A program made the translations under genes and the position numbers. 64,000 nt of DNA from JACCXG01 sp963717745 (GTDB lineage Bacteria; Acidobacteriota; Vicinamibacteria; Vicinamibacterales; 2-12-FULL-66-21): NCBI GenBank assembly GCA_963717745.1, contig CAVQXJ010000015.1:1-64000 (forward strand). Reading direction: 5' to 3'. A model generated the notes under the pieces. The model saw only the letters and a program-made list of their open reading frames with translations. It ran no database searches and was not told the origin of the DNA. The stretch's first letter is position 1, and each line of letters begins with the position of its first letter. Of this stretch, positions 46,653 through 55,947 are shown one piece after another.

Positions 46653-48668
46653 TCAGTCGTAGCGCAAGGCCTCGACGGGATTGACGCGCGTCGCGCGCCG
46701 CGCGGGAAGAAGGGTTGCGGTCAGCCCGCCGACGAGGATGACGACGGTGGTCGTCGCCACGGTGGCGGGATCGGTCGTCGGGATGGCGTAGAGCAGCGTC
46801 CTGAGATATCCCGGGGTCGCAAACACGACATGGACGTTGTCGATCCTCCGCCGCTGTCCTCCCGCTTCGCCGACTTCGACGTCGAGCGTCATCGAGCCGC
46901 CGGTCAGCACGCCAGGCGTCGACAGCGCTGCGGACTCGACCTCGGGCCGAGCGCGGACGCGATCCAGCAGCGCGCGCAGATCGGGCGGCGCGGTGGCCGG
47001 ACGGACCGCGGCGAGCGCTCGCCGCCCGACCTCCACGGTCATGACCCGCTGGATGTCGAAGCCGAGATCGGCGCGCTTCAGATTCCACAGGCTGCGTGCG
47101 AAGAGATTCGCGCCGAACACGAGGACGACTGCCAGAATGACCTGCGCGACGATCAGTCCGCGCCGCACCGTCGCCCGTTGCCCGCCGGCCACCGTGCGCG
47201 GTCGCAGGCCACCGACCGGATCGACTCTCGATGCCCGCCATGCCGGGTAGCCGCCCGCGATCAGCGCCGTGAGCAGGCATGCGGTTGCGGTGAACCAGAG
47301 CACTGCGGGATTGAGATCGACCTGCAGCGTCTGATAGGTATCGCCCGCATTGAAGAGATCCAGCATCACCGCGGTGATGGCCCGGGCCACGACGACGCCA
47401 CCAAGCGCCCCGCCGACCGCGAGCAGCGTGCTCTCGATCAGCAGCTGACGGGCAAGCCGCGTCCGCTGCACGCCGATCGAGAGCTTGATCGCGAATTCCT
47501 GGGTGCGCTGGCTGCCGCGGGCCAGCAGCAGGTTCGCCAGGTTGGCGCAGGCGATCAGCAGGACCATGAAAGCGGCGCCCATCAAAATGAGCAACGGCCG
47601 TCCGAGCTCGGTCCGCCAGGACGAGTCGATGCCTCGTCCGCCCTCGCGAAGCCGGTAGACCGCGTCGCGGTTCGCCCGGCCTTCAGGGAGGGCCGCTTCG
47701 ATTCCCGCGCTTGCCGCTTCGAGGCGGCTGGCCGCCTCGGGCAGCGGCACGCCGGGCGCGAGCCGGCCGAGCAGACGGAGCCACACGTAGTTCGGCGTCG
47801 GCCGAGGATTCCGGGTGAAGTCGCGGGCGAGCGCGGTCGGCACCCACAGGTCGAAGCGGCGCTGGATGTCGGGGCCGATGAAGTCCGCGCCGGCGACGCC
47901 GACGATCTCGAGTGCCCGGCCATCGACATGAATGGTGCGCCCGACGATCGACGGATCGCTCGCGAAGTGCCGCCGCCACGCCCGGTAGCCCAGGACGCAG
48001 ACGGCATGCGCGCCCTCGACCAGGTCGTCGTCTCGATCGAGCAGGCGTCCGAGGTGAGGCGCCTGGTCGAAGAACGAGAAGAACCCCCCGGTCACCATCT
48101 GCATCTCGATCCGCCTGGACTCGAGGCCCGTCTCCAGACGCGCCGGCCGCGAGGAAAAGGCGATCAGGTCGGCAAAGACGCCGGTCTGCTCGGCGAGGCC
48201 GCGGAAGGCGGGATAGGAGAAGCCGGCGCTCTCGAAATCCTTCATCTGCGCGCGGATCTGGACCACCCGATCGGGATCGTCCACCGCGAGCTCCTCGAGC
48301 AGAATGCCGTGCACAAACGTGAAGATGGCGGAGTTCACCCCGACCCCGAGCACGATGGACAGCAGGGCGGCGATCGAGAACCCGGGACTCTTCCGCAAGC
48401 CGCGGAGAGCGTGTCGGAGATCCTGGAGCAGCTGCTCGATCCAGACGATCGAGCGGGCGTCGCGATGCTGCTCCCGCACCTGCTCCAGTCCGCCGAACGC
48501 GCGCCGCGCCGCCACGCGGGCCGCTTCTGGAGCCATCCCCTGGCGTTCGAGGTCGGCGGCGATGAGATCGAGGTGGGCGCGGATCTCGCGCGTCATCTCG
48601 TCGTCTGCCCGCCTGGCTCGGAACAGCGCCGAGAGTCTGGCGATCCACTCAGACAGGGCCGACCGCAT
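46653..48668 (-). CDS. ADOP-family permease with internal in-frame deletion
   Basis: 671 residues starting MRSALSEWIARLSALFRARR; a GTG eight codons earlier is an alternative. Prefix helices (REIRAHLDLIAADLERQGMA), first membrane segment (AALLSIVLGVGVNSAIFTFV), first periplasmic domain and the FtsX core (FMVLLIACANLANLLLARGS) are normal. The second periplasmic domain stops abruptly at VHVVFATPGYL and jumps to LLYAIPTTDPATVATTTVVI and the usual end RRATRVNPVEALRYD. Compared with siblings about 200 residues are missing, including most of the second periplasmic domain and two membrane helices. The frame is intact, so a shortened protein may be made, but transport function is doubtful. It is bracketed by palindromic copies C and D. 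Confidence 0.85.
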   Translation of the reverse strand: MRSALSEWIARLSALFRARRADDEMTREIRAHLDLIAADLERQGMAPEAARVAARRAFGGLEQVREQHRDARSIVWIEQLLQDLRHALRGLRKSPGFSIAALLSIVLGVGVNSAIFTFVHGILLEELAVDDPDRVVQIRAQMKDFESAGFSYPAFRGLAEQTGVFADLIAFSSRPARLETGLESRRIEMQMVTGGFFSFFDQAPHLGRLLDRDDDLVEGAHAVCVLGYRAWRRHFASDPSIVGRTIHVDGRALEIVGVAGADFIGPDIQRRFDLWVPTALARDFTRNPRPTPNYVWLRLLGRLAPGVPLPEAASRLEAASAGIEAALPEGRANRDAVYRLREGGRGIDSSWRTELGRPLLILMGAAFMVLLIACANLANLLLARGSQRTQEFAIKLSIGVQRTRLARQLLIESTLLAVGGALGGVVVARAITAVMLDLFNAGDTYQTLQVDLNPAVLWFTATACLLTALIAGGYPAWRASRVDPVGGLRPRTVAGGQRATVRRGLIVAQVILAVVLVFGANLFARSLWNLKRADLGFDIQRVMTVEVGRRALAAVRPATAPPDLRALLDRVRARPEVESAALSTPGVLTGGSMTLDVEVGEAGGQRRRIDNVHVVFATPGYLRTLLYAIPTTDPATVATTTVVILVGGLTATLLPARRATRVNPVEALRYD

Positions 48669-48686
48669 TGACGCAGTGTTGCCGTT

Positions 48687-48709
48687 CTTCACTGGCGAGT
48701 CAAGTGAAG
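48687..48709 (-). promoter_or_regulatory. Candidate PadR operator upstream of ADOP
   Basis: CTTCACTG-N7-AAGTGAAG (23 bp) matches the palindrome at the PadR start (45436-45458) in 15 of the 16 half-site positions and in spacing. It lies 19 bp upstream of the ATG. A TTGACT-like -35 overlaps it. Confidence 0.5.
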
Positions 48710-48732
48710 AGCGAGATCGGTCGGCGTGCTGC

Positions 48733-49092
48733 GGCAGCCACTTGTCACGGCGCCTCCGGCGCGGCGGCCTTCGGCAGCCTTCGGCCGCACGACGACACGA
48801 CGATACGACGACAACGACGCAGAGCTTTGTGAATCTCTTCGACGGAATGCTGCCCGCTGGCGCGCCGCGCGTCGCGCGGTACGCCGGCCGGAACGGCCGG
48901 CGTCGCCGCCAGCGGGGAGAGCCGTTGATATTCTGGCTTGTTGTTACTGGCGGGCCGACGAAGTGCCGACACCTGACCTTCGTGGCTGGTTGCGTTCACA
49001 ACGTCGTTGTCGTCGTGTCGTCGTCTCGTCGTGTATCGCGGCCGAAGGCCGCGACCCGCCGAAGGCGGCGTGACAAGCGACAGCCGCCGCTA
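48733..49092 (+). repeat. Large palindromic element, copy D (lacks hairpin H2)
   Basis: Left end GGCAGCCACTTGTCACGG; right end GGCGGCGTGACAAGCG plus the flank CGCCGCTAT. Closing stem 48853-48862/48907-48916 (CCCGCTGGCG/CGCCAGCGGG) is perfect apart from an unpaired base at the junction. H1 is 48865-48879 with GTC as loop. H3 (48881-48903) follows immediately; the long variable hairpin H2 found in A-C is absent at exactly that junction. AGCCGTTGATAT at about 48919. The final bases of the flank supply the TAG stop of the minus-strand lgt-like gene. Confidence 0.88.
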
Positions 49093-49824
49093 TGTTGATC
49101 TCGGCTCGCGTCGGACGAGCAGCACCAGACCGATGGCGACCGCGGCCACCGAGGCGAGATGGGCGACGGAGAGCACCCCGAGCACGCGCTCGTTCACGCG
49201 CAGGAACTCGATCGCAAAACGGATCGCACCCGCCAGCACCAGGTACAAGCCGAGCACGAACGACGGTGGGGCGCCGCGCCTCCGGAAGCGCAACAGCAGC
49301 AAGACGAGCGGGACCAGCGCTGCCGCCTCGTACAACTGCGTGGGATGGACCGGCACGGTAGTCGGAGGCAGGCCTTCGGGAAACGCGACGCCCCACGGCA
49401 GGGTGGTCGGACGGCCATAATCGTCGCCGACGAGAAAGCAGCCGATTCTCCCGATCGCATGGCCGGCAGCGAGCGCGGGTGTGGCGGCTGCGACCACCGG
49501 CACCTTCGGCAGACGCTTGCGGTGCATGACCGCCAACCCGGCGAGCACGCCACCGGCGAGGCCGCCGAACCAGCTCAATCCACCGCGACTGAACAGGAGG
49601 CCGAAAACCGGCTCCTCGCCAAGGTGTTCGAAGACCCAAAGAAGCTTGGCGCCGGCCAGGCCCCCGAGCACTCCGGCCACCGCGGCGTCGACGCCGTCTT
49701 CGGGCAGACCCGACCGGCCGAGCTCGCGGCGAAACAGCCAGATGCCGGCCAGCGCGCCGAGCGCCACGAAGACGCCGAAGCTCGTGACCGCGAAATCACC
49801 GATTCGGAACAGGACCGGATACAT
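49090..49824 (-). CDS. lgt: Prolipoprotein diacylglyceryl transferase-like membrane protein
   Basis: 244 residues starting MYPVLFRIGDFAVTSFGVFV, with about seven membrane helices. The Lgt signature region is present: AGHAIGRIGCFLVGDDYG with the conserved GRxG arginine, then PWGVAFPEG and VPVHPTQLYEAAALVPLVLL (HPTQLYEA). It would transfer diacylglyceryl from phosphatidylglycerol to the lipobox cysteine of pre-lipoproteins at the inner membrane. The open frame to 49878 is upstream of the natural start. It follows lemA by 28 bp in the same direction. Its stop codon lies within the boundary of palindromic copy D. Another lgt elsewhere in the genome cannot be excluded. Confidence 0.85.
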   Translation of the reverse strand: MYPVLFRIGDFAVTSFGVFVALGALAGIWLFRRELGRSGLPEDGVDAAVAGVLGGLAGAKLLWVFEHLGEEPVFGLLFSRGGLSWFGGLAGGVLAGLAVMHRKRLPKVPVVAAATPALAAGHAIGRIGCFLVGDDYGRPTTLPWGVAFPEGLPPTTVPVHPTQLYEAAALVPLVLLLLRFRRRGAPPSFVLGLYLVLAGAIRFAIEFLRVNERVLGVLSVAHLASVAAVAIGLVLLVRREPRST

Positions 49825-49852
49825 ATCGTGCGACCGCGGAGTCTCCTGTGCG

Positions 49853-50428
49853 TCAGGCCCGCAGCCGTCCTCCGACATCGATGTCCGCGCTCTGTTCAGC
49901 CGTTGCGACGAACAGCGGCTTGCGGGTCAGACCCGCCATGGGCGCGAGCACCATGTCCGGAAGCTGTTCGGTCCGGACGTTGTTCAGGTTGACCGCGGCA
50001 TTGTAGAACTCGCGCCGATGCGCGATCTGTTCTTCCAGCCTGCTGATCCGCTGCTGCAGCTCGAGGTAGGTCGCGCTCGCTTTCAGATCGGGATAGGCCT
50101 CCGCGGTCGCGAGAATGCGGGTGACCGCGTGTGACAGCTCGTCTTCCGCCGCCAGCCGCGTCGCATCCGGACTGCCCCCGCTCTGGCGCGCCCGCAGCAT
50201 CGTCACCTTCTCGAGCACGTCGCGCTCGTATGCGCCGTATCCCTTCACGACGTCGATTAGCTTCGGGAGCTCGTCGTGGCGCTGGCGCAGCAGCACGTCG
50301 ATGTTCGACCACGCCTGCTCGACCTGATGCTTCACGGCGACCAGACCGTTGTAGATCGAGATGCCGTACACGACGAGACCCACGACCACGAGCAGCAATC
50401 CGACCAGAATCACTACGAACAGCGTCAT
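49853..50428 (-). CDS. lemA: LemA-family protein
   Basis: 191 residues starting MTLFVVILVGLLLVVVGLVV, one N-terminal membrane helix followed by a helical bundle. Family strings are clear: YNGLVAVKHQVEQAWSNIDV, LLRQRHDELPKLIDVVKGYG, AYPDLKASATYLELQQRISR, EEQIAHRREFYNAAVNLNNV. The function of LemA is unsettled; it often accompanies the TPM or GIDE membrane proteins, as here. It starts 14 bp after the GIDE gene, so the two form an operon with lgt. Confidence 0.92.
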   Translation of the reverse strand: MTLFVVILVGLLLVVVGLVVYGISIYNGLVAVKHQVEQAWSNIDVLLRQRHDELPKLIDVVKGYGAYERDVLEKVTMLRARQSGGSPDATRLAAEDELSHAVTRILATAEAYPDLKASATYLELQQRISRLEEQIAHRREFYNAAVNLNNVRTEQLPDMVLAPMAGLTRKPLFVATAEQSADIDVGGRLRA

Positions 50429-50442
50429 CCGCGGTCTCCCCG

Positions 50443-51850
50443 TCAAAACAACAGCTTGAGCGTCTCGTAGAGGAAGTAGCACACGATCACGATTCCCGCG
50501 CCAGCTTTATAGAGGGATCGGGTCCGCAACTGCTCCATCGCCTGTGTCTCGTGACGGTTCGAGACGAGGAAGGGGCGCCCGGCCGTGCCCTTCCAGACGA
50601 GAACCGCATCCGGTGGGAGGTCGGGCGGCACCGGTTCGGGACCCTCTTTCGGCCGCTCGCCGCCACGTCCGACACCGAACAGGATGCTCAGGAACCCGAA
50701 CAGGACGGCCACCAGCCTGCCTAGAAACGGCGGCAGCATCCGGATCAGACTGGTGCGCCACTGGCCGGTTCGGTATTGCGACAGTGCCTTCGCGACCAGG
50801 CCGAGCTCGCCCGGACCCGGAATCGATCGCCGCTCTTCGAGCGTGCCGATGACGTAAACCGGTGCGTCGACCTCGAGGCGCGTCTCGCGCACGCGAAGCC
50901 GGTTGCCTGAGCCCCAGGGAAAACCGAGCTCGTCGAGCAGCGCGACGCCCCGGGCGGGCATATCGGTTTTTCCCGGCCTCCCAGCTTTCTTCGGTCAGCA
51001 GCAGGTCGGCATCCTTCAACCACACAGGCACACGGCCGGTCTGATCTTCCAGATGCAGGAGGTCGATCGTCCCGCCATGGCGCGCGGCCATCTGGTGCCA
51101 GCCGCCGCTGTCACGGCTCGTGGAGTAGGTTTCAACCGCAACATCCCAGAACACGCTCGGGCGTCCGCTGACCGCCGCGGGCGACGGCTGTGCCGTCTTC
51201 GCCAGTCCCTCGAGCTCGACCAGCCCGATGGCGGCGCTGGCGACGCGCGACGTCGGCGTGTTGGCGATCGCGATGGCGTCGCGGTAGCCCGCCAACCCGC
51301 TGCGGAACAACCACCCGCCGACGATGAATCCTGCCGGGAACAGGAAGATCGGCGACAGCAGGATCACCATCACGACCAGCAGCAGCGCCAGGAGCGCGAG
51401 CACGCCGACGACCATTCCGGCGGCCTTGAGGTTCTCGCCGCCGGTCGGCATGCCGAACCGCTTCTGCGCCTCGACGAACGGAATCCCCTCCCCGACCCAG
51501 CGAGCGCCGACGTGTTCGCGAACCGCGGCGATCAAGGCCTCGCGATCCGGAGGCGGCGGCAGATGACCCATGAACGGTGCGCCGGTGGCGTCCGAACGGG
51601 AGGCCACCAGCCATTCGAGCTTCGCCGGAACGTATCGGCCCAGGTCCGGTGCGCCCCGGCCGACCGGCATCCCGAGCAGCGTCGTACCGGCCTCGACGAT
51701 AGCGCTCCACGGCAGGGCGACTTTCCCCCCATTCCACAGCGCGTCCGAGTCGAACGCGAGTCCGTCGGGAGTGAGGTGATACGTGACATGGACGTCACCT
51801 GCGGGATTCGGGATGGTGAACGTCCAGCGATGCGGGTCGACGGCGGGCAC
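50443..51850 (-). CDS. GIDE-domain (Mulan/E3-ligase-like) membrane protein, one frameshift
   Basis: About 469 residues joined, from the GTG at 51850 (PAVDPHRWTFTIPNPAGDVH). The N-terminal half is a cytosolic domain, then two membrane helices (VVGVLALLALLLVVMVILLS, IFLFPAGFIVGGWLFRSGLA) and the GIDE domain (AIGLVELEGLAKTAQPSPAA, GRPSVFWDVAVETYS, VPVWLKDADLLLTEESWEAG). At 50967-50971 a run of five T (A on the coding strand) shifts the frame; removing one base gives a continuous MPARGVALLDELGFPWGSGN, then VDAPVYVIGTLEERR, and a final membrane helix. Bacterial GIDE proteins lack the RING finger and are linked with LemA; their role is unknown. The homopolymer suggests sequence error. Confidence 0.82.
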
Positions 51851-51888
51851 GGATTCAGACCTCCACGCGCTTTTGGCGGCGCACTGCG

Positions 51889-51942
51889 CGCATCCGCACG
51901 CTCTCAGCGGCAATCGGGGTGATTCGGTGGCTGGTGATCTCT
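51889..51942 (+). repeat. Short dispersed repeat, copy 2
   Basis: CGCATCCGCACGCTCTCAGC continuing through GATTCGGTGGCTGGTGATCT matches 9738-9790. It lies in the 234-bp gap between the GIDE gene and the amidohydrolase, which otherwise holds a CTCCTG-rich stretch and no gene. Confidence 0.5.
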
Positions 51943-52084
51943 TCGTTCTTTCTCCTGACCTCCTGGCCCTCCTGTGATCGCGACCGTTGCGAACCGCCCC
52001 CGGTCGCCGCTCCAAGCGCGCCGCTGACTCGCTGCTGGAATGCTAGTCCCCTGGAAGCGTGATGCGTCACATAATTCCCGCACG

Positions 52085-53065
52085 ATGAAGTTTCCGATAC
52101 TGGTCGTCGCCGGTCTGCTCGGATCCCCGGTTCTCTCGCAGACGCCTCCGCCGACGGCGGTCGTGGACTATCACCAGCACCTGTTCAGCCCTGCGATTAC
52201 CAACGGCGGCGCCACCCGGCCGGCCGTTTCGGCCAAGGAACTGATCCTCCTGCTCGACGCCGCCGGCATCCGCAAGGCAGTCGTGCTGTCGCTGGCCTAC
52301 CAGTACGGCAATCCGAATCGGCCGCCGGTCGAGAACGAGTACGAGAAGGTCAGGGCGGAGAACGACTGGACCAGCGGTCAGGTCGCGCAGTATCCGGATC
52401 GGCTGCGCGGCTTCTGCAGCATCAACCCTCTCAAGGACTACGCACTCGACGAAATCGCGCGCTGCGGCAAGGACGAGCACCTGCGCCGTGGCCTGAAGCT
52501 GCACTTCGGCAACTCGGACGTCGATCTGAGCAACCGCGATCACCTCGCGCGCCTGAAGCAGGTCTTCGCGCTGGCCAATCGTCAGCAGATGGCGATCGTC
52601 GTTCACATGCGAGCGTCGGTGACGATGAAGCGCGAGTACGGGGCGAGCCGGGCCCGTGCATTTCTGGACGAGGTCCTGCCGGCGGCGCCGGATGTGCCCG
52701 TGCAGATCGCGCACCTGGGCGGCGCCGGCGGCTACAACGATCCCGGAGCGGACGAGGTGATCGGTGTGTTCGTCGCGGCGATCGCCAAGAAGGATCCGCG
52801 GGTGAGACGCTTGTACGTCGATGTCTCGAGCGTGGCCGGACTCGGCGACTGGCGGCCACAGGCAGCGTTGATTGCCTCGCGGATCGCCGCGTTGGGTGTC
52901 GAGCGGGTGCTGTATGGCACCGACGGGGTTGGCGGTCCGAACGCGACTCCGCAACAAGGGTGGGAGGCGTTTCGTGAGCTGCCCCTGACCGAAGCGGAGC
53001 TCAGGACGATCGCTGGGAACCGGGCGTTGCCGGACTCGGCGACTGGCGGCCACAGGCGGCGCTGA
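52085..53065 (+). CDS. Exported amidohydrolase-2 family metal-dependent hydrolase, C-terminus disrupted
   Basis: 326 residues starting MKFPILVVAGLLGSPVLSQ (signal peptide). The amidohydrolase-2 barrel shows the HxH metal motif in VVDYHQHLFSP near residue 35, LRRGLKLHFGNSDVDLSN, AIVVHMRASVTMKREYG, VQIAHLGGAGGYNDPGAD and VERVLYGTDGVGGPNAT. These enzymes hydrolyse or decarboxylate cyclic and aromatic acids. The last 194 bp are duplicated in tandem; the junction shifts the frame, so the protein now ends LPDSATGGHRRR, whereas the second copy encodes the more natural end NVAPYMK followed by a stop at 53231. The catalytic region lies before the duplication. Confidence 0.85.
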   Translation: MKFPILVVAGLLGSPVLSQTPPPTAVVDYHQHLFSPAITNGGATRPAVSAKELILLLDAAGIRKAVVLSLAYQYGNPNRPPVENEYEKVRAENDWTSGQVAQYPDRLRGFCSINPLKDYALDEIARCGKDEHLRRGLKLHFGNSDVDLSNRDHLARLKQVFALANRQQMAIVVHMRASVTMKREYGASRARAFLDEVLPAAPDVPVQIAHLGGAGGYNDPGADEVIGVFVAAIAKKDPRVRRLYVDVSSVAGLGDWRPQAALIASRIAALGVERVLYGTDGVGGPNATPQQGWEAFRELPLTEAELRTIAGNRALPDSATGGHRRR

Positions 53066-53225
53066 TTGCCTCGCGGATCGCCGCGTTGGGCGTCGACCGG
53101 GTGCTGTATGGCACCGACGGCGCCGGCGGTCCGAACGCGACTCCACAACAAGGGTGGGAGGCGTTTCGTGAGCTGCCGCTGACCGAAGCGGAGCTCAGGA
53201 CGATCGCTCGGAACGTCGCGCCTTA
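52836..53225. repeat. Tandem ~194-bp duplication at amidohydrolase 3' end
   Basis: CCGGACTCGGCGACTGGCGG occurs at 52836 and again at 53030 (offset 194 bp). The two units differ at roughly 8-10 positions over about 190 bp, for example GACGGGGTTGGC against GACGGCGCCGGC. An offset that is not a multiple of three puts the second unit out of frame. Confidence 0.88.
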
Positions 53226-53348
53226 CATGAAATGACAGCCGGCGGCGTGAAAAAAGAGTGGCAGGCAAAAGCGGCGCGAGGATCTGCCGTAGATTCTTGG
53301 GAGCGACGAACAGACCACAACGCAGATTTCCCAGGCGATTCAATTTCT

Positions 53349-54588
53349 ATGCGGAAGACGCAGCTAGTGGACCGACTCCACCGCGACGCGGGTAAGGCCG
53401 GAGTGTCCGCGGGTTGGGTGCTGGTTGCCTGCCTGACGGCAGTCCTGGCGACCGCCGCACGCTCGAACACCGCGGCACAGAGTCGTCTCGCGGCCCTTCC
53501 GGCGGATCTCCGGCGCCGCCCGACAATCCGACCACGCCGGAGCGCGTCGCGCTCGGGCGCCTGCTGTTCTGGGATCCGATCCTGTCCGGCCAGAAAGACG
53601 TCGCGTGCGCGACGTGCCACCATCCCGCGTTCGGGTATTCCGACGGCCTCGATCTCTCGATCGGCGCCAACGGCATCGGGCTCGGTCCGGCGCGAGACGT
53701 TCGTCGCGGGTCACCCGCCGCGACTGGTGAAGCGCAACAGCCAGACGGTCCTGAACGTCGCGTTCAACGGGCTGACCGCCGGCGGCGATTCCGACCCGCC
53801 GCGCGCGCCGATGTTCTGGGATCTCCGGGTTCGGAGCCTCGAGGCGCAGGCGCTGGAGCCGATCAAGGCGCTGGAAGAAATGCGCGGCGGCGTCTATGCC
53901 GAGGACCGTGCTGTTCCGGCGGTCGTGTCGCGGCTGAACGCGCATCGCCGAGTACCGCCGGCTGTTTGCCGCGCGCGTTCGGCGGAACGCAGCCCGGTGA
54001 GCGAACGGCAATCTCGGGCGCGCGCTGGCGGCGTTTCAGCGGACGCTGGTGGCCGCCAATACGCCGTTCGATCGCTACATGCGCGGCGAGACGACCGCGC
54101 TCAGTCCCGAGCAGGTCCGCGGCATGGAGCGGTTCCAGTCGGCGGGCTGCATCAACTGCCACAGCGGGCCGATGTTCTCGGACTTCGCCACGCACGTGCT
54201 CGCCGTGCCCGACAACCCGAAGCTGCCGGAATCAGATTCAGGCGTGAACAAGACTTACGCCTTCCGCACGCCGTCGCTGCGCAACCTGAGCGCGACGGCG
54301 CCCTACATGCACAACGGCGTCTTCGCGACGCTTCCCGAAGTGGTCAACTTCTACCAGCGGATCAGCCGCGGCGGCGGACGTCGCGGCGGTGGCGGCGGCG
54401 CGAGGGATCAACCCGCAGGTGAGCCGCGATCAGATCGACCCGTTGGCGCGCCAGCTGAACATGCGCGGCAGGGGCCAGCGCGACCTCATCGCGTTCCTGC
54501 GCGCGCTGGACGATCCCCGACTTCGATCGCACCGTGCCGGAGCGCGTGCCGAGCGGGCTTACCGGTCGGCGGCCGCCTGCAGCCGTGA
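53349..54588 (+). pseudogene. Cytochrome c peroxidase/MauG-like di-haem protein, multiply frameshifted
   Basis: Begins MRKTQLVDRLHRDAGKAGVS with signal peptide VLVACLTAVLATAARSN. Homology then hops among frames: PERVALGRLLFWDPILSGQK and DVACATCHHPAFGYSDGL (first haem, CATCH); NSQTVLNVAFNGLTAGGDSD; RAPMFWDLRVRSLEAQALEP; LAAFQRTLVAANTPFDRYMR; GMERFQSAGCINCHSGPMFS (second haem, CINCH); YAFRTPSLRNLSATAPYMHN; and DPLARQLNMRGRGQRDLIAF before the stop. All parts of a roughly 415-residue peroxidase are present in order, but at least five indels break the frame. Either a decayed gene or poorly resolved sequence. Role if intact: periplasmic haem oxidase or peroxidase. Confidence 0.85.
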
Positions 54589-54683
54589 GGCAACGCCCGT
54601 CTCTGCCCGTCAACGATTGAGGGCGGCTCGATCCCAATCTTCTTGGTACCATGGCGGTCGCTTCCTAAGATCGGTCGACCACC

Positions 54684-55612
54684 ATGCTGACTGGTCTGGT
54701 CGCGCTCCTGCTTCTTTCGTTGTGCCCGCTCGGCAGTCAGCCGGGACCGTCAACCCCCGAAGTCTTCGGGCCGGGCGTATTGTCGGTCGGCGAGGTTTTT
54801 CGCGGCAGCTTCACTCCCGACGGCAACGTCTTCTACTTCTTCAAGAAGATCGGCAGCGGCGAGGACTATCGGATCTACTCGTCCAATCGCGCCGCGACTG
54901 GGTGGACGACGCCGGCGATCGTCGATCTCGGAGGGGAGTTCTCGGACCTCTATCCGTCGGTATCACGGGACGGGCGGCGAATCGTTTTCAGTTCGTACCG
55001 CCCGGTGCCTGGCCGCGCAGGGTGGCAAACCAACATGCGCATCTCTGGTACGCGGACCGCACGAACAGCGGATGGAGCACGCCGGTGTTCATGGCCCGGA
55101 CGAGCACGTTGGGGCACTACCACTCCTGGGTCGAGCTCGGCTTCGACGACGCGTTCTATTTTCGGCGGACGACACCGGACTGGAAGAGCACCGAAACGAT
55201 GCGAGCCCGGTGGACCGGCAGCGAATACTCCTCGCCGGAGCCGTACGGCGACGTCGAACGATGGAAAGGCGTGGCGGCCTGACGTCAATGTCGTCGGCGG
55301 CTCACCAGGTCCCGGCGGCCGGCTCGTGTTCCTGGATGTGGCGACCAGGAACCCTCGAACCGGTCGCGCCGCATCGGACATCTGGGTCTCGATCAAACGC
55401 GGCGACGGCTGGACGGAGCCGGCTCCGCTCGGTGCCGGGGTCAACTCGACGGCTACGACGTATTTCCGTTCGTCTCGCCGGATGGCCACGACTTGTTCTT
55501 CGTCCGGGACTTCTCGACGTTCCATCGCGTGCCGCTGGCCGATGCGCTGGCGTCGATAAGCTTGAAGGATGGGGCTGCGCGCGATCAGGGGGATCAGCGC
55601 AAGAAGCGATAG
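54684..55612 (+). pseudogene. Secreted PD40/TolB-like propeller protein, frameshifted
   Basis: Starts MLTGLVALLLLSLCPLGSQP (signal peptide). FRGSFTPDGNVFYFFKKIGS and DLYPSVSRDGRRIVFSSYRP are propeller blades. The frame then shifts near 55035 to HLWYADRTNSGWSTPVFMAR, again near 55280 to GGRLVFLDVATRNPRTGRAA, and again near 55455 to YDVFPFVSPDGHDLFFVRDF, ending at 55612. Three indels restore a protein of about 310 residues. It resembles the WD40-like PD40 proteins common in this genome. No enzymatic motif is seen. Confidence 0.75.
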
Positions 55613-55623
55613 AGGCGAATCTG

Positions 55624-55881
55624 ATGACCCCACGATTCTCGATCCACTGGGCGATGCCGCTGGAGCCCGGCCTCCCGACCCACGTGAGCCTCGTCGATCA
55701 TGGGCGCGATCATCAGGAGTGGCGCGGTGAGGGAGCGGACGAGACCGACGCGCTGGCGGCGCTCTGGACGACGATGCACGGCGATGCGCCTCGTGAAGCG
55801 CTCAACTACGCCGCAGCAGCGATCACGCGGCGGACGGGGCGCCCGTGGCCACCGGAAGGCGGCGCCGACTCTGGCGCGTAG
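55624..55881 (+). CDS. Small conserved-looking hypothetical protein
   Basis: 85 residues starting MTPRFSIHWAMPLEPGLPTH. The composition is soluble and mixed, with an acidic centre (GEGADETDALAALWTTMHGD) and a short helix. Start 11 bp after the preceding propeller reading frame, same strand. No family is recognised; coding is supported by an ordinary amino-acid mix and a plausible start. Confidence 0.4.
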   Translation: MTPRFSIHWAMPLEPGLPTHVSLVDHGRDHQEWRGEGADETDALAALWTTMHGDAPREALNYAAAAITRRTGRPWPPEGGADSGA

Positions 55882-55947
55882 GCTAGGATCCGTCCCCGAT
55901 GCTTGGTCACGTTGCTTTTCCTGGATTCCAAAGGATTGAGGTTGCGA

